Source: DATDCV01 sp036524155
Lineage (GTDB): Bacteria > Verrucomicrobiota > Verrucomicrobiia > Limisphaerales > UBA8199
Length of the DNA stretch: 5,933 nucleotides
Direction of reading: 5' to 3'
Assembly: GCA_036524155.1 (NCBI GenBank)
Contig: DATDCV010000706.1
Location: 1-5,933 of the forward strand
The stretch's first letter is position 1. Each line of letters opens with the position of its first letter. The notes beneath the pieces are model-generated. The model saw only the letters and a list, made by a program, of their open reading frames with translations. It was not told the origin of the DNA and ran no database searches. This document shows positions 1 through 4,822 of this stretch, piece after piece. The position numbers were made by a program, and so were the translations under genes.

Positions 1-1072
1 GCGTTGCCTCGTATCCCCAGTTCAGCGCGACTACATCTTTCGGCACCTTCTTAATCAACTCCGGGTGGTGTAGTATGATGTCGCCCCAGAACATCATTTG
101 CCGGCCGCGGGCTGTAACCTCCGCGTAAATCTGTTTCAGGAAATCAAGGTAAACCAGACCTTTGCCCCTTTGTTCACAAACACGCTTGCTCCGCCCGCGC
201 CCCAGGTCCCATGTCTCGTCGCAGCCGACGTTGAACCGCCGGCTGGTGAAGTGCGGCAGCAGCTCATCGTACAGCTCGCGCAGAAACGGCAGCGTGCCGG
301 GATGGTTTGGCGCGAGCGTCGTCGGATATCGCAGGAAAGTTCCGTCCGAGCCTTCGTAGGGCTTGCGGACCTCGGCGAGGCGTTTCAACGGGGGATACTC
401 CAGCCAATAGCGCAAGTGGCCAAAGGAATTCTGGTTCGGCACTAGGTCGATTCCGAGTTCCCGGCACCGGGCGTCCAACCGCAGGATCTCTTCTCCCGTC
501 AGTGGGCCCCACCCGCGCCAGACGGGCTCGTAGTTCCGATACGCAAAAGTGTGCTCGGTATAAAGCTGGAACTCGTTGATCTTGAAGTCGGCGAGCTGGC
601 TCACCAGCTCCATCAGCGTGTCGAGGTTAGGCACGCGGCCGCGTGAAACGTCCAGCATCACTCCCCGTCGCGGAAAATCCGGCTGGTCGTGAATGATCAA
701 CCGGGGAAGGCGACGGCCGCACTGGCGCAGCAATTGCCGCAAGGTCGCCACCGCGGCCCGCAAACCACCCTCGTCGTTGCAGAAAATTGTGATCCCCTTT
801 GCTCCGACCTCGAGTGTGTAGGCTTCCGGACAGGGCAGGGCAGGGGAGCGTTGCAGCGCCCGAATTGCCAGCCGCGGATGCTCCGCCGGTCCGGTGACCA
901 GCTCAAGCTGCACCCCCGTTTCTTCCGCGGTAGCTCGCAGGCGTTCTGCCACAGGCAACAGGACCGTGTCGCGCGGCAGACCGGGCGGCAGATACAGAGC
1001 CGCCCTTTCAGGCAGGCTATAGAAGCCTGCGTGGCGTCTCAAATTGCGCGGGTAAGGAAGAAGGCTAATCAA
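1..1072 (-). CDS. GH20 family beta-N-acetylhexosaminidase, C-terminus cut by window edge
   Basis: The reverse strand is open from 1072 to the left edge and gives 357 residues. Residues 1-125 look like the GH20b-type N-terminal domain. The catalytic barrel starts near HDQPDFPRRGVMLDVSRGR (128-146), followed by LVPNQNSFGHL (210-220). NVGCDETWDLGRGRS (281-295) carries the D285-E286 pair, which in GH20 orients the substrate acetamido group (Asp) and acts as general acid (Glu). Conserved tryptophans follow in MFWGD (327-331) and NWGY (351-354). The family removes terminal beta-linked GlcNAc or GalNAc by substrate-assisted catalysis. No signal peptide or lipobox is visible, so a cytoplasmic enzyme acting on imported oligosaccharides is inferred. 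The start is taken as TTG at 1072, the only start-type codon just ahead of the conserved LLPYPRNLRRHAGFYSLP beginning; no Shine-Dalgarno site precedes it. It lies 71 bases beyond leuD on the same strand. Exact substrate is not readable. Confidence 0.92.
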   Translation of the reverse strand, partial: MISLLPYPRNLRRHAGFYSLPERAALYLPPGLPRDTVLLPVAERLRATAEETGVQLELVTGPAEHPRLAIRALQRSPALPCPEAYTLEVGAKGITIFCNDEGGLRAAVATLRQLLRQCGRRLPRLIIHDQPDFPRRGVMLDVSRGRVPNLDTLMELVSQLADFKINEFQLYTEHTFAYRNYEPVWRGWGPLTGEEILRLDARCRELGIDLVPNQNSFGHLRYWLEYPPLKRLAEVRKPYEGSDGTFLRYPTTLAPNHPGTLPFLRELYDELLPHFTSRRFNVGCDETWDLGRGRSKRVCEQRGKGLVYLDFLKQIYAEVTARGRQMMFWGDIILHHPELIKKVPKDVVALNWGYEAT

Positions 1073-1075
1073 TGA

Positions 1076-1099
1076 GTGAATCAGTGAGTCAGTGAATGG
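1076..1099. repeat. Three tandem 8-base units (GTGAATCA-like)
   Basis: Three adjacent octamers read GTGAATCA, GTGAGTCA and GTGAATGG. They fill the space just upstream of the proposed TTG start of the hexosaminidase, where a ribosome binding site would normally lie. Function is unknown; it could be a slippage-prone microrepeat or an operator. Confidence 0.7.
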
Positions 1100-1143
1100 A
1101 CGAATTGTCAAACGGCTGAGGCACTGGAGGAGCTGTAAAGAGT

Positions 1144-1692
1144 CTACTTCGCGATCATGCCGGTTTTGCGCGCGTAGTTGAACAACCCGCCGGCGTCTAC
1201 CACCGGGCGCACATCCCCCAGCGGCTTGAAGCTGTAGACTTTTCCACTGCCTTTCACGGCAGCCGTGGATGCGTCGAGGTCGATGGTGAGTACGTCACCG
1301 GTTTTCAGGGCGTCGCAAAGCCGGTCAGCGCATTCGCAAGGATAAAGCTCCCCGGTGGCGACGGCGTTGCGGAAAAAGATGCGAGCAAAGCTCTCGGCGA
1401 GCACGACTTTGCAGCCCGCCGAACCGAGTGCGATCGGTGCGTGTTCGCGCGAGCTGCCGCAGCCGAAGTTCCGGCCCCCAACCACGATCGGATACTCGCT
1501 GTCCCGCTTCCCCTCCGCCACGTAGCGGCTTGGATAAAGCGAATCCGGCAGACCGCACAGCGCATAGGAACCGAGTTTTTCATATTCCTCGGCAATGGTC
1601 GGCACCAGGTTCAAGTACTGAGCGGGAATGATCTGGTCGGTATCGATGTTGTCCCGCACCACAAAAACCGGTCCTGTGAAAACTGATTGCAT
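1144..1692 (-). CDS. leuD: 3-isopropylmalate dehydratase small subunit
   Basis: This 182-residue protein is the swivel subunit of isopropylmalate isomerase. With the iron-sulfur large subunit LeuC it converts 2-isopropylmalate to 3-isopropylmalate in cytoplasmic leucine synthesis. Diagnostic motifs are DNIDTDQIIPAQYL (14-27) and VGGRNFGCGSSREHAPIAL (71-89), then FARIFFRNAVATGE (102-115) and the end ARKTGMIAK. Length matches stand-alone LeuD proteins. The frame stays open upstream to a GTG at 1836, but those 48 residues are low-complexity and cross a hairpin, so ATG 1692, directly before the conserved start, is preferred. A GGGAG sits only one base from this ATG, too close to be a normal Shine-Dalgarno site. 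No leuC, leuA or leuB is in view. The segment YLNLVPTIAEEYEKLGSYAL resembles plant chloroplast small subunits as I remember them. A homoaconitase small subunit is the main alternative. Confidence 0.93.
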   Translation of the reverse strand: MQSVFTGPVFVVRDNIDTDQIIPAQYLNLVPTIAEEYEKLGSYALCGLPDSLYPSRYVAEGKRDSEYPIVVGGRNFGCGSSREHAPIALGSAGCKVVLAESFARIFFRNAVATGELYPCECADRLCDALKTGDVLTIDLDASTAAVKGSGKVYSFKPLGDVRPVVDAGGLFNYARKTGMIAK

Positions 1693-1746
1693 GCTCCCAG
1701 AGTGCGGCTCGCCGCCCCGTTTTTCAACCAGAATTGGGCCCGGAGC

Positions 1747-1763
1747 GCCGGCTTGTAGCCGGC
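1747..1763. repeat. GCCGGC hairpin
   Basis: GCCGGC, a five-base TTGTA loop and GCCGGC form a perfect 6-bp stem in the spacer between the antiporter and leuD. Each arm is itself palindromic, so the arms are both direct and inverted repeats. No T-run follows on either strand, so a terminator is not supported. It resembles short interspersed palindromes, but other copies cannot be checked in this window. Confidence 0.55.
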
Positions 1764-1817
1764 TTACGCCGCCCTTGGCTCGCCCGGTTTCTTCAGACGC
1801 CAGAGCGAGAAATCTGC

Positions 1818-1839
1818 AGGGTGGACGCCGGTCCACCCT
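1818..1839. repeat. Perfect 9-bp hairpin, possible weak terminator of the antiporter transcript
   Basis: AGGGTGGAC, loop GCCG, then GTCCACCCT form a perfect 9-bp, GC-rich stem about 80 bases beyond the antiporter stop codon and about 125 bases before the leuD start. On the minus strand it is followed by GCAGATTTCTC, only a poor U-tract, so intrinsic termination is possible but weak. It may instead belong to the repeat cluster that continues to about 1913. Confidence 0.6.
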
Positions 1840-1845
1840 CGCCTC

Positions 1846-1868
1846 GGGGAGGGGCAGGGGTGAGGGGG
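1846..1868 (+). other. G-quadruplex motif
   Basis: The plus strand reads GGGG, A, GGGG, CA, GGGG, TGA, GGGGG: four G-runs of at least four bases with loops of one to three bases, a textbook high-stability G-quadruplex pattern. It lies just past the antiporter stop and ahead of leuD, on the template strand for both genes, so a folded structure could impede RNA polymerase. The folding and the effect are inferred; the pattern is directly visible. Confidence 0.7.
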
Positions 1869-1913
1869 AATTTCTTGAGCCGGTTCGTGGAGGGCCGCGG
1901 TGAGGGGAAATTC
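1848..1913. repeat. Two imperfect copies of a G-rich ~25-base unit
   Basis: A unit beginning GAGGGGCAGGGGTGAGGG and ending in GAATTT is followed about 40 bases later by a diverged copy, GAGGGCCGCGGTGAGGGG ending in AAATTC. The second copy has lost some of the G-runs. Together with the upstream hairpin this looks like an interspersed intergenic element of the CCCTCACCCTGCCCCTCC kind; that resemblance is from memory. Confidence 0.5.
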
Positions 1914-1919
1914 GCCCAC

Positions 1920-3194
1920 CTACGTCAACCCCTCAACGGCAGACGAAGGAATCGCGCCTTCTTTCCGGGCGTGCCGCCCATACACCCACTCAAACATCGG
2001 CGTCGCCATCAGGGTCGTGACGATCGCCATCAGCACCAGAATCGAAAACAGCGGGGGCTCGATGATCCCTTTCTGCAAACCAATGTTGATGAGGATCAAT
2101 TCCATCAACCCCCGCGAATTCATCAATGTGCCGACAGCCAGCGCCGTGCGATTGTCCTCACCGGTGAGGCGTGCGGCGGCCCAACAGGCGCCGCCTTTGC
2201 CCAGGCTCGCGGCGAAAATGATCGACATCGCAATCGCCACCAGTTGATAGTTATTGACCATGTCCAGCCGCGTGTTCAGTCCCGAAAACGTGAAAAACAT
2301 CGGCAGGAGGAACACCACCGCGAACGGTTCGAGTTGTCGCCTCAGTTCCCTCGCGAAGAATCCGCGGGGCATGGCGATCCCCAGCAAGAACCCGCCGAAT
2401 ACCGCATGGATTCCGATGCCGTCCGTAATCCACGCGGCCACCATGACCAGCATTAGCGTCAGTGCCAGCAGTGTCGGGCTTAGCTGCTGGGATCGTTCCG
2501 CCACCGAACCCAGCCGCGCCAGCAATTTGCGGCCGACCGTTAGTACCAGGACTGCATACAGGAGGCCCCCCGCAATCGCCTTCACCGCCACCATTGGCCC
2601 CGCGCCGAAACTCGCAAGGACAACCGCCAGCACGCACCACGCCCCCGCGTCGCCGATGGCTCCTGCCGCCAGCGCCAGCGTCCCCAACGCCGTCCCCGTG
2701 AGGCCGCGCTCGTAAATGATCCGCGCCAGCATCGGAAACGCCGTGATCGACATCGCCGCCCCCAAAAATAGCATCGCTTCTGTCAGGGTCGCCTTGGCCG
2801 AAAACAGCCCCGGCACATTCACCAGCCCCGCTGCCAGCGCGGCCCCAATCACGAACGGCCCCACCATTCCCGCCGCCGACACCGACGTCGCGCTGCGCGC
2901 CCGGCTCAGGAACATCGCCGTGTTGAATTCCACCCCCACCAGGAACATGTACAGCCCCCCCCCGAGCTGCGCACCGACATACAGGAATTTGAGCGACTCC
3001 TTAGGGAAGATCATTCCCTGCAGGCCGGGAAACAGTAAACCCAGCAACGAAGGCCCCAGGAAAACCCCCGCTATCATCTCACCTACCACCTGCGGCTGCC
3101 CCAGTCGGCGCGAAAGCGCCCCAACTAACCGGCACGCTCCCAGGATGACAAACATCTGGAAGAAAAACACCGCCGCGATTTGGGAAGCGGTCAT
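1920..3194 (-). CDS. CPA2-family cation/proton antiporter, membrane domain only
   Basis: The 424-residue inner-membrane protein is nearly all hydrophobic helices, about 12-13 by eye. It would exchange Na+ or K+ for protons in pH and ion homeostasis. Family signatures are LGQPQVVGEMIAGVFLGPSL (31-50), GAAMSITAFPMLARI (145-159), AAGAIGDAGAWC (176-187), a lysine in LGKGGACW (K333) and NSRGLMELILINIGL (359-373). The paired acidic ion site, usually Asp-Asp in electrogenic members and Gln-Asp in KefB/KefC, is Gly181-Asp182 here; the essential second Asp is kept. No C-terminal TrkA-N/RCK domain follows, unlike Kef channels, so no NAD-type gating is expected. The frame continues upstream to a GTG at 3311, but ATG 3194 is chosen because it starts the first hydrophobic helix and has GGAG nine bases upstream. 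Ion specificity cannot be read. Confidence 0.9.
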   Translation of the reverse strand: MTASQIAAVFFFQMFVILGACRLVGALSRRLGQPQVVGEMIAGVFLGPSLLGLLFPGLQGMIFPKESLKFLYVGAQLGGGLYMFLVGVEFNTAMFLSRARSATSVSAAGMVGPFVIGAALAAGLVNVPGLFSAKATLTEAMLFLGAAMSITAFPMLARIIYERGLTGTALGTLALAAGAIGDAGAWCVLAVVLASFGAGPMVAVKAIAGGLLYAVLVLTVGRKLLARLGSVAERSQQLSPTLLALTLMLVMVAAWITDGIGIHAVFGGFLLGIAMPRGFFARELRRQLEPFAVVFLLPMFFTFSGLNTRLDMVNNYQLVAIAMSIIFAASLGKGGACWAAARLTGEDNRTALAVGTLMNSRGLMELILINIGLQKGIIEPPLFSILVLMAIVTTLMATPMFEWVYGRHARKEGAIPSSAVEGLT

Positions 3195-3214
3195 GGGGAG
3201 ACACTCCGGCACTA

Positions 3215-3229
3215 TGTTGCATGTTGCAA
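3215..3229. repeat. TGTTGCA tandem pair forming a TTGCA/TGCAA inverted repeat
   Basis: TGTTGCA occurs twice head to tail, and within it TTGCA, TGT, TGCAA is a small dyad. It lies 21 to 35 bases upstream of the antiporter start codon, inside its probable 5' leader or promoter, so an operator is possible. Evidence is positional only. Confidence 0.4.
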
Positions 3230-3284
3230 GGCAAAATATGGTTATTACTGCGATGTCCTTCCCGCGTAAGTGGGCAAACCGTAA

Positions 3285-3297
3285 ATGGCATTGCCAT
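3285..3297. repeat. ATGGCA-T-TGCCAT dyad
   Basis: A perfect 13-base palindrome of two 6-base arms around a central T. It lies about 90 bases upstream of the antiporter start in the divergent region. The size and symmetry suit a dimeric regulator, but a one-base centre cannot form a hairpin and chance occurrence is possible. Confidence 0.4.
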
Positions 3298-3332
3298 CTG
3301 GAATTGAACACTTCCGGTCAGGCAGACGTTAA

Positions 3333-3505
3333 ATGGAATCCATTGGGGTTATCTTTTGTGCCTTGCTGCGTTTCCAATAGCAGTTCTGGCAAGCTATTGT
3401 GTACGGGACCGGAAGGCATTGCTCGCGGCAGCGGTTTACGCGCTGATTACCGCTTTCTGCGTCCTTTGGACCTACCCGGCGGCACACCCGCCCCACACGC
3501 GATGA
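3333..3505 (+). pseudogene. Possible small two-helix membrane protein, apparently frameshifted
   Basis: ATG 3333 opens MESIGVIFCALLRFQ and stops at 3378-3380. The overlapping frame, open to TGA 3503-3505, continues the same hydrophobic character with FPIAVLASYCV, a charged turn RDRK, and ALLAAAVYALITAFCVLW. Joining the two by one extra base near 3366-3372 would give a 57-residue protein with two membrane helices and a short basic loop. Alternatively the second frame alone starts at TTG 3356 (49 residues), with GGGG seven bases upstream. I recognise no family. The coherent helix-turn-helix hydrophobic pattern is the only coding evidence; a chance ORF is possible. If real, it is either a decayed gene, a sequencing error or a small intact gene from TTG 3356. 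Confidence 0.35.
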
Positions 3506-3569
3506 GAAGCTACGAGGGGAACCGCGGAATACACGGAGGGGCGAAGGAAAACCGGAAAGGCTGAAACGC

Positions 3570-3585
3570 GGAATTGGGGAATTGG
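3570..3585. repeat. GGAATTGG tandem duplication
   Basis: GGAATTGG occurs twice in direct contact, following a purine-rich stretch (about 3510-3570) and followed by AGAGGAGA. It is about 120 bases upstream of the DGQHR start. No role is evident. Confidence 0.6.
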
Positions 3586-3688
3586 AGAGGAGATCAGCTC
3601 TGTGTCGCGCAGGCTTGTGTTTCGGTGTGGGCCGGTGTAGCTATTCTCTCGACATTCCCGACCCGGTTTGGTGTTGGGTTTTGTCGGA

Positions 3689-3693
3689 AAGGG
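3689..3693 (+). promoter_or_regulatory. Ribosome binding site deciding the DGQHR start
   Basis: AAGGG lies eight bases before ATG 3702, good Shine-Dalgarno spacing. The frame is open back to a TTG at 3582, and this site is the main reason for choosing ATG 3702 instead. Confidence 0.6.
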
Positions 3694-3701
3694 CTTCAGA
3701 T

Positions 3702-4811
3702 ATGATCGCAACGCGGATTCGCCAGAAAGACGCAGTGTTTTATTTCGTCGCCTATCCTTCGGAGGAATTGCTGGGCAAAGTGCGTTTCATGAGCCGGTTT
3801 TACGGCGAGGGCGAGGAGATCCGGCCCGAGGAGGTTCCGGCCGAGGATGACGTCGCGCAGTTTATTTCCCGCATCGAGCGCAACGAAAAGGCGTTCCAGC
3901 GGTCGGTGTCCCGATCCAAGGTCAAAGCGATACGGAATTTTTATGAGACGGCGATTTCGCAGCCGCCGATCCCGGGAACGGTGTTGCTGTTCACGCCGCA
4001 AAAACTCCAATTCCGGGCGCAGGAAGGAGACGAAACGGTCGGCCACTTGCAGGATCCTGAAGAAAAGTATCTCATCATCGACGGTCAGCACCGGTTGGCC
4101 GCGTTGAAGTTTTACGAACAGACGCATCCCGACGAAGCGAAGTCGATCTATGTACCCTGCGTGATTTTCGACGGTCGGAGCGACGATTTCGCCACGGAGA
4201 TGTTCGTGATCATCAATTCGACGCCGACGCGCATCAACAAGAGCCACCTGGTGGATCTCTACGAAAGGGTTTCCTGGGCTGAGCCGGACCGGCGCTTCGC
4301 GGCGCGCATTGTGGAGATGCTTTACAGCGAGGCGGACAGCCCGTTGCGTTACCGCATCAATCGTCTTGGCGGGCGCAGCAAACAGGAGAAGTGGATTCTC
4401 CAGGCCGAGTTGTTCAACGAAATCCACCGCTGGGTCAAACAGGAGTGGCGGCGGATCGAAACCGACGGCGCCGACCGCCGTGTCGCCGAGCGCTATTACG
4501 GCGTGGTGCGGGATTTCCTGAAAGCCGCCTCGCAGGTGTTTGGCGAGTCATGGGGTAACGACAATTACATGGTCACCAAGCCGGTGACTCTCAAAGGCAT
4601 GCTCAGAGTATGCGCCGACCTCGCCGGCCAGGATGCAGAACCGGCCGACGGCAGGATCGAGCGCTGGCGTGACCGCCTCGCTCCCTGGACTGAGCGGGTG
4701 CGCGATTTCCGCAGCGAAGGCTTTTACGAACGCTTCCCGGCCAAAGGCCAGATCGAGCGTGTGGCCCGCATTCACCGCGAATTGGGGCGAACGGCCGGCA
4801 TTCAGAAGTAA
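3702..4811 (+). CDS. Orphan DGQHR-domain (DndB-like) protein
   Basis: The 369-residue soluble protein has the family signature YLIIDGQHRLAALKFYE (123-139; DGQHR at 127-131), followed by MFVIINSTPTRINKSHLVDL (167-186), the typical second block of DGQHR/DndB proteins. The motif resembles the GxHR/GERR signature of ParB/sulfiredoxin-fold nucleotide-binding domains. The C-terminal half is rich in charged helices (for example 240-275 and 316-360). DndB itself regulates the DNA phosphorothioation operon, and relatives occur in 7-deazaguanine DNA-modification clusters, but neither set of partners is present here, so that role should not be transferred. No signal peptide or membrane segment is seen. 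The TTG 3582 extension is rejected because the added 40 residues look non-conserved and ATG 3702 has a proper ribosome site. The next gene starts 11 bases after the stop, so co-transcription is likely. Molecular function is unknown. Confidence 0.88.
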   Translation: MIATRIRQKDAVFYFVAYPSEELLGKVRFMSRFYGEGEEIRPEEVPAEDDVAQFISRIERNEKAFQRSVSRSKVKAIRNFYETAISQPPIPGTVLLFTPQKLQFRAQEGDETVGHLQDPEEKYLIIDGQHRLAALKFYEQTHPDEAKSIYVPCVIFDGRSDDFATEMFVIINSTPTRINKSHLVDLYERVSWAEPDRRFAARIVEMLYSEADSPLRYRINRLGGRSKQEKWILQAELFNEIHRWVKQEWRRIETDGADRRVAERYYGVVRDFLKAASQVFGESWGNDNYMVTKPVTLKGMLRVCADLAGQDAEPADGRIERWRDRLAPWTERVRDFRSEGFYERFPAKGQIERVARIHRELGRTAGIQK

Positions 4812-4822
4812 CACAGGTCAAC

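Larger units (their letters stand above)
3195..3701. promoter_or_regulatory. Divergent intergenic region between antiporter and DGQHR gene
   Basis: These 507 bases separate the minus-strand antiporter from the plus-strand DGQHR gene and must hold promoters for both if neither is read through from elsewhere. I see no convincing -35/-10 pair. A TTGTGT with a TAGCTA 17 bases later ends about 55 bases before the DGQHR start and is only a weak candidate. The region also holds short inverted and tandem repeats and a possible small membrane ORF, listed separately. Confidence 0.5.

Noticed and set aside
689..1075. Plus-strand ORF of 128 codons
   Set aside because: It is antisense to the GH20 N-terminal half and has no family features.
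1076..1099. Start of a CRISPR array
   Set aside because: Units are 8 bases, directly adjacent and without spacers.
1693..1836. N-terminal extension of LeuD to GTG 1836
   Set aside because: The extra 48 residues are Arg/Gly/Pro-rich, cross both hairpins and precede a normal LeuD beginning.
1818..1839. Confident rho-independent terminator
   Set aside because: The stem is strong, but neither strand has a proper T-run after it, so it is listed only as a hairpin.
1734..2456. Plus-strand ORF of 240 codons
   Set aside because: It runs through the repeat spacer and antisense to the antiporter. The His/Arg/Gln-rich translation is typical of a shadow frame in GC-rich DNA.
3195..3311. N-terminal extension of the antiporter to GTG 3311
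   Set aside because: The added segment is not family-like, crosses both dyads, and ATG 3194 has a suitably spaced GGAG.
2716..3564. Long plus-strand ORF of 282 codons
   Set aside because: About half lies antisense to the antiporter, whose family motifs are clear on the other strand. Its translation is Pro/Ala/Ser/Arg-rich with no recognisable domain.
3582..3701. N-terminal extension of the DGQHR protein to TTG 3582
   Set aside because: ATG 3702 has a good ribosome site and the extra residues show no conservation-like features.
3696..4427. Minus-strand ORF of 243 codons
   Set aside because: It is antisense to the DGQHR gene, whose DGQHR motif and flanking block are unambiguous.
3702..4811. 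Part of a DNA phosphorothioation or deazaguanine modification cluster
   Set aside because: No DndA, C, D, E or Dpd partner is encoded in the window, so only an orphan DGQHR protein can be claimed.
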